A stretch of 64,000 nucleotides of DNA, taken from NCBI GenBank assembly GCA_020851565.1, contig JADZCN010000156.1, positions 20,377-84,376 of the forward strand, in the 5' to 3' direction. Origin of the DNA: Acidobacteriota bacterium (lineage in GTDB: Bacteria > Acidobacteriota > Vicinamibacteria > Vicinamibacterales > UBA2999). The notes below the pieces were generated by a model. The model made no database searches, was not told where the DNA came from, and saw nothing but the letters and a program-made list of their open reading frames with translations. Both the position numbers and the translations under genes were made by a program. Positions 35,943 to 42,036 of the stretch are shown piece after piece. Position 1 is the stretch's first letter. The number at the start of each line of letters is the position of its first letter.

Positions 35943-36127
35943 GTCGCTCAGGTGCGGTGGGGGCGGCCACGCTTCCCCTCGGCCGGTCGGTCAAACGTCC
36001 CTCTGGCGGCGCCAGGAACACTGGGCGCAAAAGAGCCGCTTGCGACTGGCCGGCGGGCCGTTTGTCGGCAACACGAGTCGCCCGGCCTCGAAGGGAAGCG
36101 CGACCGCCCCCACCGCACCTGAGCGAC
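35943..36127. repeat. 185-bp inverted-repeat element between asnB and nadE
   Basis: The left arm GTCGCTCAGGTGCGGTGGGG (start 35943) is repeated as its reverse complement ending at 36127. The first 24 bases pair perfectly and pairing continues, with two mismatches, to about 35 bases per arm. The interior, read on the minus strand, contains CCGACAAACG (36059-36068) and a TTGACCG-type segment that recur in the elements at 41284, 41572 and 41838. No protein is encoded. It sits in an otherwise tight operon and must be transcribed, so it would form a long hairpin in the mRNA between nadE and asnB. Confidence 0.85.
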
Positions 36128-36134
36128 GAACTCA

Positions 36135-37124
36135 CTACCCTTTGATCTCCGGCACCGGTTCCACAAGCAGCGGCCGCGCGTGCAGGTACGCTGTCGTCCG
36201 CCGCTTCTGGTCGATGTCGCGGTACACGCGCTCCACCTGCTCGGCCGTCAGGCCAATCGCCGCCGCGACATCCGCTGCGGGAACGTTGTGATTGCGGCCG
36301 TAGAGGCACAGGTCCATCTGCGCGTACGGCAGCGCGAAGTAGAACTCCTCCTGCGTCTGCGGCAGCGAGAAGGTGTCGGTCGTCGGCGGACGGCGGCGGA
36401 TCTCCTCGGGGACGCCGACGTACTCCGCCAGCGCGTAGACCTGCGACTTGTAGAGGTGCGCGATCGGCTTGATGTCAGCCGCGCCGTCGCCCAGCTTCAC
36501 GAAGAAGCCCTGGTCGTACTCGAGGCGGTTCGGTGTGCCGGCCACGGCGTAGTTCAGCCGATCCGCGTGGTAGTACTCCATCATCTTCCGCACGCGCTGC
36601 TTGAAGTTGGTGGCAGCGATGATCTGCAGGTAGGCCGCCGGCGACATGCGCGAGGTGCGGCGCTCGCCGCCGGGGCTCTCGACGGTCAACTCCGACACGT
36701 TCAGCCGATCGCTCTCGAGGATGGACGGCAGCGTGACCTTGTGGCGATCGTGTTCGCCGTAGTCAGGAAACACCATCCGGATGGCCTCGTCCTGCCGTCG
36801 ATAGCAGCCCGCCGCCTCGAGGATGGGCGCGATGTCCTCGAGCAGCGTGGGCACGCCCAGCTTCGACGTCAGCATCCGGCCCAGCTTCTCGGACTCGGGC
36901 GACGAGGCGCGTTCGGGCATGAGCAGCACCTGGACGCGATCCGGGCCAAGCGCCCGCGCGCACAGGCACGTCACGACGGAGCTGTCGATGCCACCGGAAA
37001 GCCCGACGACGATGCCGCGACGCCGAAGGACACCGACCTGGACGCGGATGGCCTGCTCGATGGTTTCGGCAGTCTTCTCAACGTCGATCGTCAGGGCGGA
37101 TGGGGAAAGCGATGAATTGGACAC
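36135..37124 (-). CDS. nadE: NAD+ synthase
   Basis: A 329-residue single-domain NAD synthase, with no glutaminase domain. The PP-loop is GIVVGLSGGIDSS (about 36-48); AGTPNRLEYDQGFFVKLGDGAADIKP and the helix PIAHLYKSQVYALAEYVG are diagnostic. The enzyme adenylates nicotinate adenine dinucleotide and amidates it with ammonia. The start is GTG 37124, which lies at the very edge of a CGCAGAT repeat block with no ribosome site, so the native start may have been displaced. Its place inside a glycan operon, next to an AsnB-type enzyme, suggests either coregulation or use as an amide ligase on another substrate. Confidence 0.9.
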   Translation of the reverse strand: MSNSSLSPSALTIDVEKTAETIEQAIRVQVGVLRRRGIVVGLSGGIDSSVVTCLCARALGPDRVQVLLMPERASSPESEKLGRMLTSKLGVPTLLEDIAPILEAAGCYRRQDEAIRMVFPDYGEHDRHKVTLPSILESDRLNVSELTVESPGGERRTSRMSPAAYLQIIAATNFKQRVRKMMEYYHADRLNYAVAGTPNRLEYDQGFFVKLGDGAADIKPIAHLYKSQVYALAEYVGVPEEIRRRPPTTDTFSLPQTQEEFYFALPYAQMDLCLYGRNHNVPAADVAAAIGLTAEQVERVYRDIDQKRRTTAYLHARPLLVEPVPEIKG

Positions 37125-37198
37125 AGATGGGACTCAGATGGGGCCGCAGATAACGCAGATAACGCAGGGCCGCAGATGAACGCAGATGGCGCAGATAC
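37119..37198. repeat. CGCAGAT short-unit repeat block abutting the nadE start
   Basis: A run of related 9-12 bp units (CAGATGGG, CGCAGATAA, CGCAGATGAA, CGCAGATGG, CGCAGATAC). Read on the minus strand it is the ATCTGCGTT/ATCTGCGCC repeat. The same unit forms a coding tract at 55449-55520. The remaining spacer, about 37199-37503, holds no recognisable gene, repeat or promoter. Confidence 0.8.
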
Positions 37199-37503
37199 GG
37201 ACGGGAACAGGACGGGGACGAGCCACGCGGAGCTTCGCCCCCTCAGTCACAGCGTGACGAGACGATCATCCCCGGCCAACGCCCGACAGGGGCCTGGCGC
37301 TCGCACCGACGGACTGGATATCGGCACGGGCCATTTCAGCAATTCCCCTTCCCGCGTCGTGATCCCAGGCCAGGGAATGCTGATGAATGGAAGTGCTTAT
37401 CTTACTGATATTTACGCGCTAGCAGCCTGAGCCGAACCGCGGCCGACGCGCTCAAATGGTGGCGCCGGCGAGGACTTTTGTCGGTGGCGGTCGGAGAAAT
37501 GAC

Positions 37504-37737
37504 TCAGCCGCGCCCTTCGGTCGTCGCGAGGGGCGGGCGCGCAGCGAGGCGGGAACCGGGCTTCGAGGACGCGGTGGCCGGCGGCGCCACTGGCTCGGCC
37601 GGGCGCGCGGGGCGGGACCGGAGGCGGATGCTGATCGCGATGAGGACCGCTCCGAGGGCGAGCAGGGCCAGCGGCTCCGAGGCGCGAGACGCCATCTCGA
37701 GCAGCGGACGAATCGGTTCGAGCATCGCGGGAAACAT
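37504..37737 (-). CDS. Small protein with a PEP-CTERM-like EP-helix-Arg segment
   Basis: A 77-residue protein. ATG 37737 is preceded by AAGGA at 9 bp; a longer form from 37782 is possible. Residues 21-40 read EPLALLALGAVLIAISIRLR: an EP pair, a hydrophobic helix and then arginines, the layout of a PEP-CTERM sorting tail. Unlike a classical tail it is followed by 37 Pro/Ala-rich residues, and no signal peptide is seen. It may instead be a simple one-helix membrane protein. It lies just downstream of the clearer PEP-CTERM-like gene and has a possible sigma-54 site upstream. Confidence 0.5.
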   Translation of the reverse strand: MFPAMLEPIRPLLEMASRASEPLALLALGAVLIAISIRLRSRPARPAEPVAPPATASSKPGSRLAARPPLATTEGRG

Positions 37738-37765
37738 GACGGAAAGTCCTTGCAGTGGGGACAAC

Positions 37766-37781
37766 AGCAATCGCCGATCCA
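37766..37781 (-). promoter_or_regulatory. Possible sigma-54 promoter before the 77-residue protein
   Basis: Read on the minus strand, TGGATCGGCGATTGCT has GG and GC 12 bp apart, TTGCT at -12 and CG at the end of the -24 block, but the -24 block is TGGATCG, not TGGCACG. The leader would be under 20 nt yet still contain the AAGGA ribosome site. If the longer start at 37782 were used, this element would be inside the gene. Confidence 0.4.
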
Positions 37782-37987
37782 TTCGCGATCCGAACGATTG
37801 TTTCGGGAATTCACGCCGGTTTCCCGATGAGCTGAGAATGGCTCAGTAAACTGGGCGAGGCGAAGTCAGAGTTCCGAGCGACTTACGTCGGCTGGCTTTG
37901 CGAGAACGAGACTTCCGCGAGCCGTCTCGGCATTCGCTGCCCTGGTGCCGTTGCGCGCAGTTGCGGGCAACGGGCGACGTCTCCTCT

Positions 37988-38031
37988 GAAAAGCCAAAAG
38001 CCGCGGGGCGCCGGAACAGGCGCCACGCGGC
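37988..38031 (-). terminator. Rho-independent terminator after the 100-residue protein gene
   Basis: On the minus strand a GC-rich hairpin (GCCGCGTGGCGCC, loop TGTTCC, GGCGCCCCGCGGC; one internal mismatch region) is followed by TTTTGGCTTTTC. The stem lies about 20 bp after the stop at 38053. This makes the small gene a separate short transcription unit. Confidence 0.8.
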
Positions 38032-38052
38032 CGGGTTCAAATCGTGAGAGCG

Positions 38053-38355
38053 TTAACGATCCGCGCGGCCGGGCCGGCGCGCGTAGTGAGCCGCGCCAAA
38101 GAGCCCGACGCCGAGCAGCAGGAGCGTGACGGGCTCGCCGCCGAAGCGGCGCCGACTGGCTGGCGAACCAGAGCCCGCCGCCGCTTGCGCCTGGTCCAGG
38201 TGGTTCGCCATCACCGCACCCGTCGTGAGCAGCTCGCCGGTTCCGGCCACCCGATCCGATGCCGAACTCGCCACCTCTGCCCGAACTCCAAGCTGAACGA
38301 AGAGTGCCGTGGCCAACACCAACAGCAGAATGATCCCGAACGCCGAACGAAACAT
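38053..38355 (-). CDS. Small exported protein with PEP-CTERM-like sorting signal
   Basis: A 100-residue protein from ATG 38355. It has an N-terminal signal or anchor helix (FGIILLLVLATALFVQLG), a short Ala/Ser-rich mature part, and the C-terminal segment GGEPVTLLLLGVGLFGAAHY followed by ARR and a basic end. The order EP, about 15 hydrophobic residues and an Arg cluster is that of PEP-CTERM signals recognised by exosortase. The mature part, under 50 residues, is too short for a known domain. It stands alone between a sigma-54-type promoter and a strong terminator, downstream of an AAA+ regulator. Confidence 0.72.
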   Translation of the reverse strand: MFRSAFGIILLLVLATALFVQLGVRAEVASSASDRVAGTGELLTTGAVMANHLDQAQAAAGSGSPASRRRFGGEPVTLLLLGVGLFGAAHYARRPGRADR

Positions 38356-38404
38356 TGCGCGAAGTCCCCGCGGTCGAGGGAGTGACCGCTCGGGGCACCG
38401 AGTA

Positions 38405-38420
38405 CGCAATTTTGGTGCCC
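38405..38420 (-). promoter_or_regulatory. Sigma-54-type promoter for the PEP-CTERM-like protein gene
   Basis: On the minus strand the sequence reads GGGCACCAAAATTGCG: GGCAC in the -24 block and TTGC in the -12 block, with GG and GC 12 bp apart as required. The expected start point leaves a leader of about 40 nt before ATG 38355. A 7-bp inverted repeat, GGGCACC (38393-38399) and GGTGCCC (38414-38420), overlaps it and could be a further binding site. The rest of the spacer, up to 38574, shows nothing else. Confidence 0.65.
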
Positions 38421-38574
38421 TCTCAATCAGCGCTCATGGAATGCGGAGAAACTGCCATGAATCAGTAGCTTGAGCCATGATTGTCCTTTGTCGGGCTTGG
38501 ACACTTAGTCTGCCTTCAGGAAGACTATTGTCCGGGCGGAGGCCCGTGTTGCAGCCTCGGCGGTTAGTGGAGGG

Positions 38575-39687
38575 CTATTTCTGCGACCTGAGCTCGCAAC
38601 CGTACCGGCGCAGGAAGGCCACGAACTTCCGCTGGTCCGACGCCGGCATGTTCAGCAGCCGCACCAGCGTGCCGTAGTTGCCCCGCGCGGCGTCCAGCCC
38701 GCGGCGCACCATGTCGCGCACGTCGGTCCGCGTGATCTCCCGCTGCATGAACATCGGGTAGACCGCCGACCAGAAGCTCTCGCCGCTCTGCACGAGCCGC
38801 ATGAAGAGATCCTCGCCGACCGTGCGCCGCCGCTCCCGGGCGGCCCTGGATCCTGCGGGACGTCGGGGGCGAATGCCCACGGGCAGGTCCTCGGCTCCTA
38901 TCACCTCCGCACGTGCCGACATCACCAGGCGTTCCACCACCTGGCGCAACTCGCGCACGTTGCCCGGCCACGAGTACGCCTCCAGTGCGTTGTGCGCCTC
39001 GAGCGTGAACGAGATGGCGCGCCGGTCATTGCCGGAGACGGCCACACGGGCGAAATAGTCCACCAGGACCGGGATGTCGTCGTGACGATCCCTCAGGGAG
39101 GGTGCGGACATCTCGCTCGCGCCCAGACACGATCGCAGCTCCTCCCGGAACAGCCCCTCGCCCACCCGCGCATCGAGGCGTGCGCTGGTCGTCGCCAGGA
39201 TGCGCACGTCGGAGGGCGTGCCGGCGCCGAACGTCCCCACGCGATGCACCTCGCCGCTCTCGAGGAAGCGAAGGAGGAGACCCTGGGTCCGCGGCGTCAT
39301 CTCTTCCACGTCCTCGAGCAGCACGGTGCCGCCGTGGGCGACATCCAGCACGCCCATGCGGTCGCTCGACGCGCCGACGACGCTGCCCTTGACGCAGCCG
39401 AAGAGCTCGGTTTCGAGGAGGGTTTCGGGGAGGCGCGCGCACGGCACCGCGACGAACGGGCCCGAGGCGCGGCTGCTGGCCGCGTGCACGGCCCTGGCCA
39501 GGAGCGACTTGCCCGTCCCCGGCTCGCCGGAGATGACCGCCGGCGCGTCGGTCGCCGCCAGGCACGCGATGTCGTGCCGCACGCGGCTGAAGGCGGCGCT
39601 GTGCCCGATGAGCGGGGGAAGCACGGACGGCGTGTCCGGTTCGGGCACACAGTCGTACAACTCGGCGGCAGCGAATCCCTTCTCCAT
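38575..39687 (-). CDS. AAA+ regulator of the sigma-54 activator family lacking a GAFTGA loop
   Basis: A 370-residue protein from ATG 39687; a GTG at 39726 would add 13 residues. There is no receiver or PAS domain, only about 25 residues before the AAA+ module. Walker A is GEPGTGKS (54-61). The loop that should read GAFTGA is GSVVGA (101-106). The Walker B region reads LLEDVEE where LFLDEIGE is usual. The arginine-finger segment LRDRHDDIP and sensor II WPGNVRELRQ are normal. The C-terminus, ending NYGTLVRLLNMPASDQRKFVAFLRR, is a Fis-like helix-turn-helix variant. It heads the minus-strand glycan arm and may control it, but the altered loop questions direct sigma-54 activation. Confidence 0.85.
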   Translation of the reverse strand: MEKGFAAAELYDCVPEPDTPSVLPPLIGHSAAFSRVRHDIACLAATDAPAVISGEPGTGKSLLARAVHAASSRASGPFVAVPCARLPETLLETELFGCVKGSVVGASSDRMGVLDVAHGGTVLLEDVEEMTPRTQGLLLRFLESGEVHRVGTFGAGTPSDVRILATTSARLDARVGEGLFREELRSCLGASEMSAPSLRDRHDDIPVLVDYFARVAVSGNDRRAISFTLEAHNALEAYSWPGNVRELRQVVERLVMSARAEVIGAEDLPVGIRPRRPAGSRAARERRRTVGEDLFMRLVQSGESFWSAVYPMFMQREITRTDVRDMVRRGLDAARGNYGTLVRLLNMPASDQRKFVAFLRRYGCELRSQK

Positions 39688-39878
39688 CGGCGGTCGGCGG
39701 TGACGACGGTGCAAACCCACCGCCACATGCCCGTGCCGAGTTGACCCTGCGCTCTAGATCCCGCTACTGCAGTCACTTGCGCGTTACACGCACGTTTCTG
39801 CACACACCGTTCGCGAGCTCACTTTACAGCCGTGTTCGACCGGCCCGCTCCCAAAAGTCTCGGCCGTAAGTGACTTCG

Positions 39879-41093
39879 TTACTTCCTGAGCGTCAACCCC
39901 ACCAACTCCGCCACCGCGCCCCCCGTGGTCTGCGCGGCGTTCAACCCGAGGCGGAAATCCTTGTCGCTGTACGTCGCGAAGACGTCGGTCGGCTGATGCC
40001 AGTGCGGGTTCCACCCGTTGCCGGTGTGGACGCCGCGCTCGTTCTCCCGGAGGCTGATGGCGGGCACCAGGTCCATGAACGGCGTGGAGTCGGTGTTGGT
40101 CATGTGCGGGCCGACCTGCGCGGGGTAGTCCGTGGCGTACAGCTCGTTCGCGCGGTGGAAGAAGAACGCCAGCTTCATCGCTTCGTCGGCGAGCTTCGCC
40201 GTGGACTGGAACTCGATGTTCACGTCCGCCTCGGGGCGCTGCTCGGGGTTGAGCGTGCCGTCGGCGCGCGGCATGCCGTGATCCCACATCATCATGTCGT
40301 GCTGGATCATCCCGAGCCACTTCGGTTCCGGATAGCGGCCGGATCCCGGCGGATCCTCCTTGCCCTGCAGCGCCTGGCGCTGCTCCACGTACGCGCGCGC
40401 GCCGTTCAGGCCCGTCTCCTCGTTGTTCCACAATGCGAAACGGATGGTGCGCTCGGTGACGACGTCCGGCATGCTGAAGATGCGCGCCAGCTCCATCACC
40501 AGCGCCGTGCCCGATCCGTTGTCGTTGGCCGCCTCGCCCCAGCCGTGGCCGTCCATGTGGGCGCCGATGATGTACATCTCGTTCGGGTACTTCGAGCCGA
40601 CCTTCGTGCAGTAGACCTGCTCGCGCGGGCCGTTCTTCGCAGGCTCGGAGTTGAGCGCGCGCAGCTTCTCGTCGGGCTGCTGCATCGGGTCGTTGTTCAC
40701 GCCGGTCGGCGCGCGCTGGCCACGGGGCCGGCCGCCGCCCGAGATGCGAGGCACCGCTCCGGGAGGCGGCTGCTGCTGGCCGCCGCCTCCGGTTCGCGGC
40801 TGCGGCGGGGGCGGATCGTAGACGTACTTGATGCGCTCGGTCGGGCAGCCGTAGCTCTTGAGCTGCGCCTCGATCCAGTCCACCGCCTTGCGGTTCCGCT
40901 CCGTCCCCTGCCGGCGATCCCCGAACTGGGTGAGCCCTTTCACGGTCGCCTTGTAGTTCTCGTGGCTGAGCCGCGAGATGAGGGTCGCGACGTCGGCCAC
41001 CTGCGTCGGCGGAGGCACGGTCGGGCCGGACTGGGCCGAGAGCGAGGCAACGCCCACGCTAAGGGCAGCAACTCTGGTGAGAAGAACACGCAT
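39879..41093 (-). CDS. Secreted M28-family zinc peptidase
   Basis: A 404-residue protein starting at ATG 41093, with GGAGG 6 bp upstream. The signal peptide is LLTRVAALSVGVASLSAQS. Zinc ligands of the M28 family are visible in order: His in IIGAHMDGHG, bridging Asp in ANDNGSGTAL, the Glu pair in WNNEETGLNG, Asp in MIQHDMMMWD, and a final His in WHQPTD. A Pro/Gly/Gln-rich linker (about 95-145) interrupts the N-terminal part. It should be a periplasmic or outer-surface aminopeptidase. Frames upstream of 41093 run into an 8-bp tandem repeat and are not coding. Confidence 0.92.
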   Translation of the reverse strand: MRVLLTRVAALSVGVASLSAQSGPTVPPPTQVADVATLISRLSHENYKATVKGLTQFGDRRQGTERNRKAVDWIEAQLKSYGCPTERIKYVYDPPPPQPRTGGGGQQQPPPGAVPRISGGGRPRGQRAPTGVNNDPMQQPDEKLRALNSEPAKNGPREQVYCTKVGSKYPNEMYIIGAHMDGHGWGEAANDNGSGTALVMELARIFSMPDVVTERTIRFALWNNEETGLNGARAYVEQRQALQGKEDPPGSGRYPEPKWLGMIQHDMMMWDHGMPRADGTLNPEQRPEADVNIEFQSTAKLADEAMKLAFFFHRANELYATDYPAQVGPHMTNTDSTPFMDLVPAISLRENERGVHTGNGWNPHWHQPTDVFATYSDKDFRLGLNAAQTTGGAVAELVGLTLRK

Positions 41094-41137
41094 GGCAGGG
41101 CCTCCGAGGGGGATTCTAGCCGCTGGACGGGGCGTAG

Positions 41138-41225
41138 GTCTTGGGGTCTTGGGGTCTTGAGGTCTTGAGGTCTTGAGGTCTTGGGGTCTTGGGGTCTTGG
41201 GGTCTTGGGGTCTTGGGGTCTTGGA
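41138..41225. repeat. 8-bp tandem repeat, eleven GTCTTGGG/GTCTTGAG units
   Basis: Eleven contiguous 8-bp units, GTCTTGGG or GTCTTGAG, directly upstream of the M28 peptidase signal peptide. Shorter runs recur at 41512-41543 (four units) and 41765-41781 (two). Each run is followed by the same 34-bp cassette starting GAGCCGACGCGTCGTGACGG (41224, 41542, 41781), so the repeat and cassette were duplicated together. Confidence 0.92.
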
Positions 41226-41283
41226 GCCGACGCGTCGTGACGGCCGTGCGCGCGGGCGCCGCTGACGTGGCTCAGACGGGGCG

Positions 41284-41475
41284 CTGAGAGGCGACTCCTC
41301 GGTGGCCAGACCGTTGGAGGTTGGCCGACTCGCCATCCGACAAACGCGCCGTCGGCCGCCACCTGGCCTGTTTGAGCACGCTGATGCAGGCGAGTTGGCT
41401 CGAGTGCTTGTGAACGCCAGAGGCGCGATTGACCGGCCGACCGACCGGTCTGGCTGCCGAGGAGTCGCCTCTCAG
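41284..41475. repeat. 192-bp inverted-terminus element, copy 1
   Basis: It is bounded by a perfect 19-bp inverted repeat: CTGAGAGGCGACTCCTCGG at 41284-41302 and its reverse complement at 41457-41475. The interior carries CCGACAAACG (41337-41346), CGCCAGAGG and TTGACCGGCCGACCGACC. No coding capacity is evident. The copy at 41838-42029 has the same length and nearly the same sequence. Confidence 0.9.
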
Positions 41476-41571
41476 CGGCCTGCGTCTTGGGACGTGGGTC
41501 GTGGGGCTTGGGTCTTGAGGTCTTGAGGTCTTGGGGTCTTGGAGCCGACGCGTCGTGACGGCCGTGCGCGC

Positions 41572-41710
41572 GGGCGCGCCCGTTCGAGGCCGGGCGACTC
41601 ATGCAGCCGACAACTGGACCGCAGGCCAGTCCAGCGCGCGGCCCTTTTGCGCGTACGGTTCTGAGCCGTGCCGGAGGTTCCGTTGTCCGACCGGCCGAGC
41701 GGGCGTGCCC
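41572..41710. repeat. 139-bp relative of the inverted-terminus element
   Basis: The ends GGGCGCGCCCGTTCG (41572) and CGAGCGGGCGTGCCC (41696-41710) are complementary with two mismatches. The interior, TTCGAGGCCGGGCGACTC then GCCGACAACTGG and CTTTTGCGC, aligns with the reverse complement of the 35943-36127 element. The termini are unrelated in sequence to those of the 192-bp copies. Confidence 0.75.
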
Positions 41711-41837
41711 GTGCGCATGGCTGGCACGACGTGTTCCCTTCAGCTCACGAAGACGATGGGCCTTGGGTCTTGGGCTCTTGGAGCCGACGCGTCGTGACGG
41801 CCGTGCGCGCGGGCCGCTGACGTGGCTCAGACGGTCG

Positions 41838-42029
41838 CTGAGAGGCGACTCCTCGGTGGCCGGACCGTTGGAGGTTGGCCGACTCGCCATCCGACAAACG
41901 CGCCGTCGGCCGCCACTTGGCCTGTTTGAGCACGCTGATGCGGGCGAGTTGGCTCGAGTGCTTGTGAACGCCAGAGGCGCGTTTGACCGGCCGACCGACC
42001 GGTCTGGCTGCCGAGGAGTCGCCTCTCAG
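41838..42029. repeat. 192-bp inverted-terminus element, copy 2
   Basis: The same 19-bp perfect termini (41838-41856 and 42011-42029) and 192-bp length as the copy at 41284-41475, with only a few substitutions. It ends 7 bp beyond the stop codon of the Nramp-like gene, so it lies in that gene's 3' region and could act as its transcript end. Confidence 0.9.
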
Positions 42030-42036
42030 CGGCCGC

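Larger units (their letters stand above)
37738..38052. other. Spacer between the two small genes
   Basis: About 315 bp containing the leader of the 77-residue gene, a possible sigma-54 element and, at the upper end, the terminator of the 100-residue gene. Open frames crossing it on the minus strand are GC-biased read-through with no recognisable domain. Confidence 0.5.

Noticed and set aside
37338..37353. GG-N10-GC pattern ending in TTGCT on the minus strand upstream of nadE.
   Set aside because: The -24 block reads GGGAAGG with several mismatches, and it lies over 200 bp from the nadE start, behind a repeat block.
38000..38045. GGTTCAAATC next to a GC-rich hairpin, resembling a tRNA T-arm.
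   Set aside because: No acceptor stem, anticodon arm or D-arm can be drawn; the hairpin is the terminator of the small gene, and the motif lies in the flank of its coding sequence.
39766..39884. Two AGTCACTT motifs in opposite orientation around the AAA+ regulator start and the M28 peptidase end.
   Set aside because: They are 8 bp long and about 100 bp apart, and one overlaps a stop codon; too weak to call an operator.
41094..41336. Possible N-terminal extension of the M28 peptidase rich in PQDPKTPR repeats.
   Set aside because: The frame is open only because the 8-bp tandem repeat lacks stops; a good ribosome site and a signal peptide start at 41093.
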